The position numbers were made by a program, and so were the translations under genes. 64,000 bases of DNA from an uncultured Chthonomonas sp. Its GTDB lineage: Bacteria > Armatimonadota > Chthonomonadetes > Chthonomonadales > CAJBBX01. The stretch lies in NCBI GenBank assembly GCA_903885605.1, contig CAISJD010000028.1, positions 1 to 64,000 on the forward strand, written 5' to 3'. Below, in pieces: positions 1 to 8,278 of the stretch (positions are counted from its first letter, which is position 1; each line of letters starts with the position of its first letter). The notes under the pieces were generated by a model that was given only the letters and a program-made list of their open reading frames with translations, was not told where the DNA came from and searched no databases.

Positions 1-10
1 CTTCCTATAT

Positions 11-1351
11 ATGACTTTAGAGATAGCGGTGGATTTCCCGCTACGAGAGGGCTCCCCGGTCGTTGTTCGTGTTGCGCCAAGCAAGACGGGCGAGGCCGGC
101 GAGGTGCTCAGCCATACCATCACGAACGGTACCATCCGGGTCCCGGACTGCCCTGTCGGCTATGTTGAGGTTAGCTGTACTGACGACACGGGGCACAAAC
201 TCCGCCAGGTCATAGACAGCTATGACGCAGGGTCTTTCGGCTACGCTTCTCTTCACAATCCATGCGTCACTAATGAAACACCGTCTTACTTGCCTACTGA
301 GATGATTCCATCATCGGACAACATACAGTATAGCTATAAATTGGAGCTATCCTACCCGGAAACGTTTGACACCCAATATACATACGCAAACTTAGACAGC
401 GAGTCACAAGGTGGGTTTTATAAAGCATTCATTGGCGAAGTTGAGTTAACCAAAGCAAATGGCTTTGAATGGTTACATAAACCCATATTTGTATATGAGT
501 CGAGCACGCCACCCACTGGCCCAATTGTTCTCATGATCAACAATGTGCCTTATACACTTGGTTGGTGCGTTCAGTATACTATACCTGTCACATATAAGTA
601 CAAGTATGATCAGATATGGACTTGTTCTGAGTATAAGCAAACGGATACGTTATCTGTTGATGCACAGTGTAACGTCGATATGGGGATTTTGGTACATGCA
701 CCTCTGCGAGATAACCAGCCAGCCGGCCTGCTAGATGACCCGGCATGTGGCGGGTATAGAATAGAGAAGCATCCACTGTATATGCAGGCTCGATGCGTTA
801 AGCTGAAAGTTACTGGATCGAAGCATGTGTCTCCGGCCGTATGGGAAAGGTGTGTTAAGTCAGATATCAGACAAGAGACATGGAGATTCAGGCGCGACGA
901 ATTTGACTTTGAGGTGGTGAAAGATGCACCCCCAGACGTTGGCGAGGTCGGGAGTGCAAAGCCAGTGCGCGAGGCGGACCGGAGTCTCTCGAGGATGACG
1001 GTTCGGTGGCGAAATGCCACCCTGGGAGATGGCGTCTGGGAACAGACCGTGACACCGACGCGGCAGGAGGGGTCGGGCGGCGGCCAGGTCAGGAGCGGCA
1101 GGGTACGGCCCGGCGAGACCTACGGTAAGGGGCTCAGCAAGCCGCGAGAAGACACTAACCTGAATGTCACTAGGAAAGGAATCGACTTGAACTGGGACTT
1201 CTGCAATGCCAGGCAAGTATTTACGATCGACAACAACTTGAGAATACGATCGTACAAAGCAACTGGTGACAAGAAAGATTCATTTTCGGCTTCACGTGGT
1301 TCAATTGTGTGGCCGATGGTTGAGCCGGTCGGCCTCCCAATGACGCCTTAG
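11..1351 (+). CDS. Orphan hypothetical protein, AT-richer than surroundings
   Basis: A 446-residue protein that I do not recognise. The frame is open upstream to the window edge, so the ATG at 11 may not be the true start and the gene may be truncated. There is no signal peptide or membrane segment at this start. The first 80 residues are rich in Val, Thr and Gly and could be a beta-sandwich, but that is a guess. Codon use differs sharply from neighbours: many ATA, TTA, AAA and TAT codons and clearly lower G+C up to about 850, a GC-rich stretch near 880-1150, then AT-richer sequence again to the stop. This mosaic composition suggests recent transfer. No neighbour on its strand gives a functional hint. 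Confidence 0.7.
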   Translation: MTLEIAVDFPLREGSPVVVRVAPSKTGEAGEVLSHTITNGTIRVPDCPVGYVEVSCTDDTGHKLRQVIDSYDAGSFGYASLHNPCVTNETPSYLPTEMIPSSDNIQYSYKLELSYPETFDTQYTYANLDSESQGGFYKAFIGEVELTKANGFEWLHKPIFVYESSTPPTGPIVLMINNVPYTLGWCVQYTIPVTYKYKYDQIWTCSEYKQTDTLSVDAQCNVDMGILVHAPLRDNQPAGLLDDPACGGYRIEKHPLYMQARCVKLKVTGSKHVSPAVWERCVKSDIRQETWRFRRDEFDFEVVKDAPPDVGEVGSAKPVREADRSLSRMTVRWRNATLGDGVWEQTVTPTRQEGSGGGQVRSGRVRPGETYGKGLSKPREDTNLNVTRKGIDLNWDFCNARQVFTIDNNLRIRSYKATGDKKDSFSASRGSIVWPMVEPVGLPMTP

Positions 1352-1491
1352 AGCGCGCCATGGGTCTGGTGCTACCGCTAGGTTGCCGCACCGGATGAAG
1401 GTTGGAGGCCGGGGGCGGGGTTCTGCATTGCCCTCAGGTTCTACGCGGTGGGCAACTTCGGGGCGACCGTGTTACAGGGCCGGCGCCCGCC

Positions 1492-2631
1492 TCACCCGAA
1501 GGCGGGGACCTCCACGGCCTCGCCGCCGCGCATGGCTGAGGTGTGGGCGCAGATGCCCGCGGCCGTCCAGTCGGCGGCTCGGACCGCGTCGATGGCCGGG
1601 GGGCGCCGCTCCACGATGCTGCGGACGAACTCGTGCACCAGGTGCGGGTGCGAGCCGTGGTGGGCGCCGCCGTGCAGCACGGAACCGTGGAGGCTCTGCT
1701 GGTCCATGAGGACGCTGTGGTGGGTGAAGCGGTGCAGCTCCGACGGGAGCAGGTCGTTGCGCGAGGGCGGCGCCACGCGCTCCACGGCGCAGGGGCGGCC
1801 CCAGCCGCCGGGCGTGCGGTCACCGAGGCGGAAGACCACGGGCAGCTCGTTCTCCAGGTGCCACTCCAGCGAGGCCCTCTCGCCCAGCGCGGTGAAGCTC
1901 TCCACGTAGTCGCGGGCCGTCTCGAAGAGCGAGCGCGTCACCTCGGCGGCCAGGCCGGGGCGGCTCAGTTGGAAGATGGCGGTCTCCACCGGGAAAGGGT
2001 TGCCGTAGGGCGCGCGCAGCTCCTCGCGCATGGAGCCGGAGCCGAAGCAGTGGACCCGGACCGCCCGGGCGTCGGCCAGGGCGAGCAGCGGCGCCACGGC
2101 GTGGGTGGCGTAGTGCATGGGCGGGAGGCCGGCCCAGTAGGGCGGCCAGCCCTCCATATCCTGGTAGTGGGCTCCGCGCAGGAACTGCAGGGCGCCCAGC
2201 TCGCCGGCATCGCGCATGGCGGCGGCCATCAGGTAGTGGTAGGTGTAGACCGCGGTCTCCATCATCATGTAGTTGCGGCCGCTCTCGCGCTGGGCGGCCA
2301 CGAGGGCGTGGAGATCGGAGAGGCTGGTTGCGGCAGGGACGGTGCAGGCGCAGTGCTTGCCCGCCCGCAGCACGGCGGCGGCCTGCCGAGCGTGAAGCGG
2401 AATGGGCGTCACCAGGTGGACGGCGTCCCAGCGCCCATCCGCCAGCAGGTCGTCGAGGCGCGTGTAGCGCTCAGAGAAGCCGTGCTCGTCGGCGAAGGCG
2501 GCCAGGCGGTCTCCATTGGTGTCGCAGAGGGCCACCTCGGCCACGTCCGGGTGCGCCCGGTAGATCTCCGGGAAGCTGCCCCCGAAGCCGAGCCCCACCA
2601 CCGCCACGCGCAACCCGCTACCCTTGCCCAT
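1492..2631 (-). CDS. Gfo/Idh/MocA family oxidoreductase
   Basis: A 379-residue NAD(P)-dependent oxidoreductase of the Gfo/Idh/MocA family, likely acting on a sugar or cyclitol in the cytoplasm. The N-terminus reads RVAVVGLGFGG, the Rossmann dinucleotide-binding loop, and is followed by an acidic strand end (LCDTN). The middle holds TPIPLHARQAAAVLRAGKH, the family's conserved nucleotide-domain segment; the usual EKP that follows is replaced by CTVP, so the canonical lysine is missing here. I chose the ATG at 2631 because the Rossmann strand begins a few residues later; a longer open frame upstream gives a proline-rich stretch unlike the family. The exact substrate cannot be told. It lies alone, facing the repeat block at 2709-3131. 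Confidence 0.85.
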   Translation of the reverse strand: MGKGSGLRVAVVGLGFGGSFPEIYRAHPDVAEVALCDTNGDRLAAFADEHGFSERYTRLDDLLADGRWDAVHLVTPIPLHARQAAAVLRAGKHCACTVPAATSLSDLHALVAAQRESGRNYMMMETAVYTYHYLMAAAMRDAGELGALQFLRGAHYQDMEGWPPYWAGLPPMHYATHAVAPLLALADARAVRVHCFGSGSMREELRAPYGNPFPVETAIFQLSRPGLAAEVTRSLFETARDYVESFTALGERASLEWHLENELPVVFRLGDRTPGGWGRPCAVERVAPPSRNDLLPSELHRFTHHSVLMDQQSLHGSVLHGGAHHGSHPHLVHEFVRSIVERRPPAIDAVRAADWTAAGICAHTSAMRGGEAVEVPAFG

Positions 2632-2708
2632 GTGTGCCGCTCCCCCGGGGACGTTTCCGGCAGCATACCCGGCAGGGGGCGGCTGCGGCGGTGCGTGCAG
2701 GTTGTGGT

Positions 2709-3131
2709 CCGGAGGATATTGGGGAAGAGCCCGGCGACTGGAGTCGCGGCAACGAACGGCACGAAGTGCCCCTTCGGGCACTCAGGAACGGCAACGGCGG
2801 TGAGGGGCTCCCGAGTCGCCGAAGGGCGACTTCCCGCCGTTGGTTGCCGCGGTTTCAACCGCCGGGGTGCGGAGCGCTTCGGGGGGGAGCCCGGCGACAA
2901 AAGTCGCGGCAACGAACGGCACGAAGTGCCCCTTCGGGCACTCAGGAACGGCAACGGCGGTGAGGGTTTGGCCGAGTCGCCGAAGGGCGACTTCCCGCCG
3001 TTGGTTGCCGCGGTTTCAACCGCCGGGGTTCGGAGGACATTGGGGGGCCCGGGCGACTGAAGTCGCGGCAACGAAAGGCACGAAGTGCCCCTTCGGGCAC
3101 TCCAGAACGGCAACGGCGGTGAGGGTTTGGC
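2709..3131. repeat. Three tandem copies of a ~160-bp hairpin-rich repeat
   Basis: Units begin near 2709, 2870 and 3030. The first two are complete at 160 bp and the third stops after about 100 bp. Each unit carries short perfect hairpins: CGACT-N2-AGTCG at its head (2735-2746), AGTGCCC-CTTC-GGGCACT (2765-2782), AGTCGCC-GAAG-GGCGACT (2814-2831) and CGGTT-TC-AACCG. The head hairpin keeps its stem while its centre varies between copies (TGGA, AAAA, TGAA). Long open frames cross the block but only translate the repeat and are not believable genes. It resembles dispersed palindromic elements of the REP/BIME type; whether copies exist elsewhere in the genome cannot be seen. Confidence 0.9.
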
Positions 3132-3139
3132 CGATGTGG

Positions 3140-3487
3140 TCAGGGCTCCTGCTCATCGAGCATCGCTTGCAGGCGACATGCCAGCTCGGGAAGGTCGCCT
3201 GTAATCGTCATCCAGACCTCATCCTGGTCTATGTCGAAGTAGGCGTGGATCAGCCGGTTTCGCATGCCGACTATCAGGCTCCAGGGTATGGTCGAGTAGA
3301 GGCTACGCGTCTCGGCGCCAACTCGCGCTGCGGCTTCTCCTACGACGGCCAGGCAGTTGGCCAAGGCTCGCCCGAGCATGGTGTCGGTGTCAAGGTCGTG
3401 TCGCGATCGTCCTGCGGCGTACCCTATGGCCTCATTGGTGGCGTCCAGCATGTGCCGAACGCGCACCAGATCATCCCTGGGCAGCAT
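3140..3487 (-). CDS. hepT: HepT-like HEPN-domain toxin (DUF86)
   Basis: A 115-residue alpha-helical HEPN protein of the HepT/DUF86 family. The signature R-x4-H-x-Y is present as RNRLIHAY (Arg76, His81, Tyr83), the proposed RNase active site of HepT toxins. Length and motif position are normal for the family, so it looks intact. The ATG at 3487 lies 17 nt inside the upstream mntA gene, giving translational coupling, the usual arrangement for this toxin-antitoxin type. In studied pairs HepT is an RNase silenced by its nucleotidyltransferase partner, which AMPylates the Tyr of this motif. The stop is 9 bp from the end of the repeat block. Confidence 0.9.
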   Translation of the reverse strand: MLPRDDLVRVRHMLDATNEAIGYAAGRSRHDLDTDTMLGRALANCLAVVGEAAARVGAETRSLYSTIPWSLIVGMRNRLIHAYFDIDQDEVWMTITGDLPELACRLQAMLDEQEP

Positions 3488-3779
3488 ACTGCGGCACCGC
3501 CCCTGCTATGACATCGTCTCGGAAGTAGCGGCTCAGGTCGCCGGCCGTTCGCAGGTCCACCTGCCGCCCGAGCATCGCGGCCAACTCGGCCTCCAGGCCT
3601 GCCATGGTCAGCAGGCTCGGGGTCTTGCCGGGCTCGAACTCGGCGAGGAAGTCCACATCGCTTTCTCTGCGGAAGTCATCGCGCAGGATTGAGCCAAACA
3701 GGGACAGGCGCCGGATATGGTTGCGCTGACAGAAGTCCGCCAACCTCGGCTGCGATATCTCGACGCCGTTAACCGTCAT
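3471..3779 (-). CDS. mntA: MntA-like minimal nucleotidyltransferase antitoxin
   Basis: A 102-residue minimal nucleotidyltransferase, partner of the HepT toxin that overlaps its 3' end. The catalytic signature GS-x10-D-x-D is complete: Gly29-Ser30, Asp41 and Asp43. In characterised HepT-MntA pairs this enzyme adds AMP to the toxin's R-x4-H-x-Y tyrosine and neutralises it. The ATG at 3779 has a GGGAG ribosome-binding site 7 nt upstream. On the minus strand a perfect TATAAT lies at 3850-3855, between this gene and the esterase upstream, and could be the -10 box of an independent promoter, although no good -35 box is visible. Confidence 0.9.
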   Translation of the reverse strand: MTVNGVEISQPRLADFCQRNHIRRLSLFGSILRDDFRRESDVDFLAEFEPGKTPSLLTMAGLEAELAAMLGRQVDLRTAGDLSRYFRDDVIAGAVPQYAAQG

Positions 3780-3849
3780 CGTCGCGCTCCCTGCCTTTAC
3801 GCTACCCGACCGGACCTCGCCGGATGGGCTCCGCCGCTCGTAACTTCCT

Positions 3850-3855
3850 ATTATA
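3850..3855 (-). promoter_or_regulatory. Possible -10 box of the mntA-hepT promoter
   Basis: A perfect TATAAT on the minus strand about 70 bp upstream of mntA, in the gap after the esterase stop. At a 17-nt spacing no recognisable -35 hexamer is found, so this is a weak call based on one hexamer in a GC-rich background. Confidence 0.35.
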
Positions 3856-3872
3856 CGTCCGCGCTCCGCCTC

Positions 3873-5075
3873 CTACCTCACCTCCATGTGCTCTGTGCTG
3901 ACGGCGCAGTCGCGGTCGTCGAAGAGGTTCAGGTAGTAGACCGTTACGCCGGGCGGGAGGGTGGCTGTTACCTTGCCCTTGGTGATCGTGGCGGGGAGGG
4001 CGTCCCACTTCCGGTCGGGCCAGAGGCCGAGGTCGCGCGTGATGTTGAGCTCGGCTCTGACGATGGTCCGCCCGGTCTGGAATGTGGCCCAGACTGTGTC
4101 GCCGTCGCTGCCCTGGCCGGTGATGCGGGCCAACGGGAGGCCCTGCTTCAGCACGCTGTCGGCGTAGTCCCAGATCTCCTTGGGCGCCTCGCCGGCGGGG
4201 CCGTGGCCGTGGGGCATCCGCAGGCGGATGGCCAGCGTGCGGGGCGTCTTCGGCAGGCGGTAGCTCTTCTGCAGCGCGTTGAAGGTGTAGGCGAAGTCGT
4301 TGCTGCCCGTCACCCATAGCATGGGCATCTTCACGGCGCCGAGGTAGGCGGAGGGGTCCCACCAGCGCATCCAGCGGCCGCCGCGCTCGGGGCCGAGGCC
4401 CGTGACCGCCGACGCGAAGGTGTGCTCGTTGGTGAAACCGCAACCGTAGACCGGAGCGGCGAAGCGGAAGCGCGGATCGACGCCGGCGATGATGCAGGTG
4501 AGGTAGCCTCCCCAGGAGATGCCGGTGAGGCCGATGCGGCGGGCGTCGACCTCGGGCTGCGCGCGGAGCAGCGAATGGGCCAGGATCGCCGATGCCACCG
4601 CGTGGTAGGTCCACTGGTCGGTTCGCGGCTGGTCGATCTGGTCGAACCCGCCCCAGCCGTTGGGGCCGCCGTCGGGGTGGCGCCCCCAGGCGGCGTAGAC
4701 GCCGCTGGGCACGCAGCCGCAGGTGTCCATGGCGATGGCCGCGTAGCCCCGCTCGGTCCAGAGGCGCACCCAGGAGGCGAATGCCGTGCCGCCTCCGCCG
4801 TGGACGAGCACCATGCCCGGCGCCTTCTTGCCCGGCTCCAGCTTGGGGAAGCCGATCCATGCGAAAATGCGCGTGGGCCTGCCCTTGAATGCCGGCCCCT
4901 CGAAGAAGAGCGCGCGCACGCCGGGCTCGGAGTAGCCGGGCGCATCGAAGACGCGGGGCGCCCGGCTCAGCGCCTTGAGGTCCCACATGGGTCCGGTCGG
5001 CTCGGCGGGTAGGCCCGACGCGCCCAGTGAGGCGGCGACCAGCAGGGGCAGCAAGGCGATGGTGATGCGGTTCAT
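3873..5075 (-). CDS. Exported alpha/beta-hydrolase (acetyl-xylan-esterase-like)
   Basis: A 400-residue secreted serine hydrolase. Residues 1-24 form a signal peptide (MNRITIALLPLLVAASLGAS). The alpha/beta-hydrolase core contains an oxyanion loop (VLVHGGGG, about 90-96), the nucleophile elbow GISWGG (Ser187), an acid candidate in TGSNDFAYT, and a histidine in RMPHGHG. The order fits the dienelactone-hydrolase and acetyl-xylan-esterase branches, and the C-terminal 100 residues look like a small beta-rich domain. It probably removes acyl groups from a glycan or other ester in the periplasm. The ATG at 5075 has an AGGAGC site 7 nt upstream. A GC hairpin separates it from htpX, which lies upstream on the same strand. 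Confidence 0.85.
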   Translation of the reverse strand: MNRITIALLPLLVAASLGASGLPAEPTGPMWDLKALSRAPRVFDAPGYSEPGVRALFFEGPAFKGRPTRIFAWIGFPKLEPGKKAPGMVLVHGGGGTAFASWVRLWTERGYAAIAMDTCGCVPSGVYAAWGRHPDGGPNGWGGFDQIDQPRTDQWTYHAVASAILAHSLLRAQPEVDARRIGLTGISWGGYLTCIIAGVDPRFRFAAPVYGCGFTNEHTFASAVTGLGPERGGRWMRWWDPSAYLGAVKMPMLWVTGSNDFAYTFNALQKSYRLPKTPRTLAIRLRMPHGHGPAGEAPKEIWDYADSVLKQGLPLARITGQGSDGDTVWATFQTGRTIVRAELNITRDLGLWPDRKWDALPATITKGKVTATLPPGVTVYYLNLFDDRDCAVSTEHMEVR

Positions 5076-5095
5076 GGGGCGCTCCTATCTGGAGT

Positions 5096-5122
5096 GGCCC
5101 CGGCCTGCGTACGACCGGGGCC
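5096..5122 (-). terminator. GC-rich hairpin between htpX and the esterase gene
   Basis: A perfect 8-bp stem, GGCCCCGG at 5096-5103 with CCGGGGCC at 5115-5122, and an 11-nt loop. It sits 14 nt after the htpX stop on the minus strand. No T-tract follows, so it may act as a stabiliser or Rho-type pause site and not as an intrinsic terminator. Confidence 0.45.
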
Positions 5123-5135
5123 TGGCCCCACGATG

Positions 5136-5984
5136 TTACCGGATACCGGCGATTTGGCGAAGCCTTGCCACACGCTGTTCGGTATGCGGGTGCGTGCGGA
5201 AGAGGCCGCCGATGCCCCGCAGGATGTCGCCGCCCAGCGGATTGATGATGTACATGTGGCTGGCCGCGGCGTTCACGTTCATGGGCGCGCGGCGCGCCAT
5301 GCCCTCCAGCCGCTGCAGCGCGGAGGCCAGGGCGAGCGGGTTTCCGGTGATGCGCGCCGCGCCGGCGTCGGCCTCGAACTCCCGCGCCCGGGAGATGGCC
5401 AGCTGGATCAGCACCGCGGCGATGGGCGCGATGATCATGGCCGCCAGTACGCCGAAAATGCCTCCGCCGTCGTCGTCGCGCCGGTCGCCCGGGCCGAAGA
5501 AGAAGATCATCCTCGGCAGCATGGAGATGGCTCCGGCCACCGTGGCGGCGATGCTGCTGATCAGGATGTCGCGGTGCTTGACGTGTGCCATCTCGTGGGC
5601 GAGCACGGCCTCCAGTTCCTCACGGGACATCAGCTGCAGGAGGCCCTCGGTGACCGCAACGGCGGCGTGCTGCGGGTCGCGGCCTGTGGCGAAGGCGTTG
5701 GGTTGCTCCTGCGGGATCATGTAGACGCGAGGCATGGGCACGCCGGCCTGCCGGGCCACGGAGGCGACCATGCGGTGCAGGTCCGGGGCTTCGGCGGGCG
5801 AGACCTCCTGGGCGCCGCTCATCATCAAGGCGAGCTTGTCGCTGAACCAATAGGCGGCCAGGTTGGTGACCGCAGCGAACGTCAGGCCCATCATCATGCC
5901 GCGAGAGCCGGCGATGGCGCCGCCGACCATCATGAATAGACCAACCAGCAGCGCCATCAGCACCGTGGTTCTCATGGCGTTCAT
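5136..5984 (-). CDS. htpX: Membrane zinc metalloprotease HtpX
   Basis: A 282-residue M48B protease that degrades misfolded membrane proteins. The zinc motif HEMAHVKH is at residues 130-137 (His130, Glu131, His134), and the third ligand lies in REFEAD (about 201-206). Two hydrophobic N-terminal segments (about 6-24 and 29-46) and a hydrophobic pair after the active site (about 143-163 and 177-197) match the HtpX topology. I place the start at ATG 5984, which has GGAGGA 8-9 nt upstream; a longer frame reaches 6185 but lacks a site and gives an unrelated arginine- and proline-rich extension. The family is usually stress-induced; no such control site is visible here. Confidence 0.95.
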   Translation of the reverse strand: MNAMRTTVLMALLVGLFMMVGGAIAGSRGMMMGLTFAAVTNLAAYWFSDKLALMMSGAQEVSPAEAPDLHRMVASVARQAGVPMPRVYMIPQEQPNAFATGRDPQHAAVAVTEGLLQLMSREELEAVLAHEMAHVKHRDILISSIAATVAGAISMLPRMIFFFGPGDRRDDDGGGIFGVLAAMIIAPIAAVLIQLAISRAREFEADAGAARITGNPLALASALQRLEGMARRAPMNVNAAASHMYIINPLGGDILRGIGGLFRTHPHTEQRVARLRQIAGIR

Positions 5985-6097
5985 GTTCGGTAATCCTCCA
6001 ATGGCGCTCTCAAGTCCATGGCCGACAGCCGGCACGACGGGCGCCAGTATTACTACGCGCCGGCGCCGTGCCGCGGTTTCGGCTGAGGGCGGCGTGA

Positions 6098-6136
6098 GAC
6101 CTATGCGACCGAAAGGACGTATGGGACCGATGGGAG
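6098..6136. repeat. Short-period GGACC/ATGGGACC repeat
   Basis: Degenerate 9-10-bp units (gacctatgc, gaccgaaag, gacgtatgg, gaccgatgg) run in tandem just upstream of the ribosome-binding site of the next gene. The same unit type occurs at 12366-12396 and 12481-12511, so this is a dispersed low-complexity element and not chance. Confidence 0.55.
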
Positions 6137-6157
6137 CGGCTGGCGGGAGGAGGGGCG

Positions 6158-6637
6158 ATGCACAGGGCTTTGGCATGGGGCGCACCGGAGTTCGTGCTGA
6201 CGCGGAGCCAGTGGGTTCCGGGGGAGTTGGCGGCTGTGGCCGCCTTCTTCGCGGAGCCGCGCAACCTGCAGCGCATCACGCCCGGCTGGCTCGGCTTCCA
6301 TCTGACGCACATGGAACCGGATGAGGTCCGCCGGGGGACGCTTATAACCTACCGCATGGCGTGGATGGGCGTCCCGTACCGTTGGCGCACCCTGATCGAG
6401 CAGTGGGAGCCGGGCCGCAGCTTCGTGGACCTGCAGGTCAACGGCCCCTACATCCTCTGGCGGCATACGCACACCTTCGAGGCCGAGGGCGGCGGAGTGC
6501 GCCTCAGCGACGAGGTGCGCTACCGCGTGCCCTTCGGCCCCATCGGCGTCATCCTGCACCGGCTGATGATCCGGCGGCAGGTGGAAGGCATCTTCGACTA
6601 CCGCGTGGCGCGCATCCGGGAGATCTTCGGCGGATAG
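6158..6637 (+). CDS. SRPBCC-family ligand-binding protein
   Basis: A 159-residue cytoplasmic protein with the features of the START/SRPBCC (Bet v1-like) fold. It opens with a strand and FFAEPRNLQRITP, the usual N-terminal helix and loop of this family. The central part reads TYRMAWMGVPYRWRTLIEQWEPGRSF in short segments, and it ends in a long amphipathic helix. Such proteins are often annotated as cell-division-inhibitor-like or cyclase/dehydrase-like and bind a hydrophobic ligand; the ligand here is unknown. A strong site (GGGAGGAGG at 6145-6153) precedes the ATG. It stands alone, converging with the VOC gene 18 bp downstream. Confidence 0.8.
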   Translation: MHRALAWGAPEFVLTRSQWVPGELAAVAAFFAEPRNLQRITPGWLGFHLTHMEPDEVRRGTLITYRMAWMGVPYRWRTLIEQWEPGRSFVDLQVNGPYILWRHTHTFEAEGGGVRLSDEVRYRVPFGPIGVILHRLMIRRQVEGIFDYRVARIREIFGG

Positions 6638-6655
6638 CGCACCGGCGCCGGCGGG

Positions 6656-7192
6656 CTAGAACTCGTCGTTCTTGAAGAACTCCACGACCTCGCCGTCGGG
6701 CCCGACCACGAAGGAGATGCGAATCTTCAGCGGGTGGTCGCCGGGAATGGTCATGTCGGTGGGCCTCATCTGCGACTTGGCGCCGGCGTCCATGGCCTTC
6801 TTGTAGGCGCCGTCGGGGTCGCCGGATCGGAGGGCGACGTGCAGGATGGGCGAGTCGACTTCCGCCGTGCGGGGCTTGCCGCCGGCGAAGACCTCGAAGT
6901 AGTTGCCGTCGCCCATGTCGAGCATGGCGCCGCGGCCGTCGCCGGTTCCCCAGCCGAAGACCTTCTTCATGCCGATGCCCTCCTGGTAGAAGCGGAGGGA
7001 CTTGTCGAAGTCGGCGACCTTGATCGCGATGTGGTGGAGGCCCGGGCCGTGGAGGCGCTTGGCCACGGGCTTGACGTTCTGCGGCGGCGCCGGGGTCTGC
7101 CGGCCCGACCCGGTCGGAACGGCGAGCGCGACGGCTGTGATGATCCCGGCGGCGACGGTGGCGGCCAGGGAAGCGGCGGATCGGCGTGTCAT
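6656..7192 (-). CDS. Exported VOC (glyoxalase-like) protein
   Basis: A 178-residue vicinal-oxygen-chelate protein with an N-terminal export signal (residues 1 to about 30; RRSAASLAATVAAGI gives it a twin-arginine flavour, but the motif is incomplete). The VOC module starts at about residue 50 with LHHIAIKVADFDKSLRFY, including the usual metal-ligand histidine, continues through FEVFAGG, and ends with GPDGEVVEFF, whose Glu is the typical final ligand. An extracytoplasmic VOC protein is less common than the cytoplasmic form. It is the last gene of a three-gene minus-strand operon, 10 bp after the preceding gene. The substrate is unknown. Confidence 0.8.
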   Translation of the reverse strand: MTRRSAASLAATVAAGIITAVALAVPTGSGRQTPAPPQNVKPVAKRLHGPGLHHIAIKVADFDKSLRFYQEGIGMKKVFGWGTGDGRGAMLDMGDGNYFEVFAGGKPRTAEVDSPILHVALRSGDPDGAYKKAMDAGAKSQMRPTDMTIPGDHPLKIRISFVVGPDGEVVEFFKNDEF

Positions 7193-7202
7193 GGTGTCTG
7201 TC

Positions 7203-8267
7203 TCACTTCCTGCCGGCCGCAGGTGACGCGGCGACCAGCTTGGTCTTGGTGCGCATGCAGCGGTCCCAGTCGGCCACGAAGGCCCACCAGTTGGTGAGGG
7301 GAGCGCCGCGATAGGTGAGGCCGGAGCCGAGGCCGGGGATGGCCTGCATCCAGTAGACCTTCCACTTCAGGCCGTCGCCGCCCCAGCGGTCGCTGTTCAT
7401 GAGCTGGGTCTTGCCGGGGGCGTCCGGCCGCCAGTCTTCGATGTCGGTCTCCACCCGGCGCTGGTTGGCCCAGTCGTAGTCGCCCTGGGAGTTCGGCGCG
7501 TAGTGGGTCCAGCCGCAGCGGGCGGGTTGGGTCACGATCTTGTGGCTGATGTCGCTGCCCACGAACTTGCCCCAGAAGAGGAGCTCGGGCCACCTGCCGC
7601 GGGGTGCGCTGTCGCGGCCGTCGACGAAGTTCAGGAGCGCCTCGAGCTGATGCGTGTGGTCCTCGACCGCCTCGCCGGTCCCGCGCTGGTAGTTGTAGTG
7701 GTAGACGGTATAGGTGCGGTCGAGCACGGGCAGGTCGGCGCCGTCGCGATTGGAGTTGCTGATGTCGCCGGTGGGGGAGGCCATATTGCTCTCCCAGAGG
7801 CCCACCTTGCCGCCGTGGTAGCCCCAGACCCAGACCTCCTTGACGCCCCTGGCCAGCAGGTCGCGAATGCCGATGCGCCGCATGATGGCGTTGTAGTCCG
7901 TCATGGGAGCGCCCTCGCCGGGCTTGAGCGGGCAGGTGGGCAGCGGCTCGCGGAACTCGAACTCGGCGGCGACCTTGTAGAGCAGGGCCGGCTTGGCGGC
8001 TGCGTTCTTGTAGCCTCGGAAGCGGGAGCCCTCCTGCAGCGCCTGGATCGTCTCCTGGGTCATGCGGCGGCACTTGGCGCGGGTCTCCTCGTAGGGAGCG
8101 CCCCAGTCACCGGTGACGGAGATGTCGATGCGGTCGCCGGCCGTGGGGAAGTAGCTCACCACGGCCACAGGGATAGTGAACTGCCGTTGCGTCCAATCCG
8201 ACGGTGCCGGCGACGGCGATGCCTGCGCGACGATGCCTGCCAGGGCGGCGCAGAGCTGCAAGACCAT
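7203..8267 (-). CDS. Exported hypothetical protein
   Basis: A 354-residue protein of unknown function with a short hydrophobic signal-like N-terminus (MVLQLCAALAGIVAQASPSPA). The rest is rich in Trp and Tyr and holds segments such as VWVWGYHGG and LLNFVDGRDS, which suggests a globular extracytoplasmic enzyme or binding protein, but I recognise no family. The start is decided by the ribosome-binding site: AGGAGG lies 7 nt before the ATG at 8267, whereas the alternative in-frame TTG at 8273 would be only 3 nt away. It follows the rubredoxin-glutamate synthase gene by 11 nt and precedes the exported VOC gene by 10 nt, so the three are probably co-transcribed. Confidence 0.75.
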   Translation of the reverse strand: MVLQLCAALAGIVAQASPSPAPSDWTQRQFTIPVAVVSYFPTAGDRIDISVTGDWGAPYEETRAKCRRMTQETIQALQEGSRFRGYKNAAAKPALLYKVAAEFEFREPLPTCPLKPGEGAPMTDYNAIMRRIGIRDLLARGVKEVWVWGYHGGKVGLWESNMASPTGDISNSNRDGADLPVLDRTYTVYHYNYQRGTGEAVEDHTHQLEALLNFVDGRDSAPRGRWPELLFWGKFVGSDISHKIVTQPARCGWTHYAPNSQGDYDWANQRRVETDIEDWRPDAPGKTQLMNSDRWGGDGLKWKVYWMQAIPGLGSGLTYRGAPLTNWWAFVADWDRCMRTKTKLVAASPAAGRK

Positions 8268-8278
8268 GGTCAATCCTC

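Noticed and set aside
2709-3131. CRISPR array or small repeated peptides
   Set aside because: Units are 160 bp with internal hairpins and no variable spacers, and the frames only translate the repeat. So neither an array nor a coding region.
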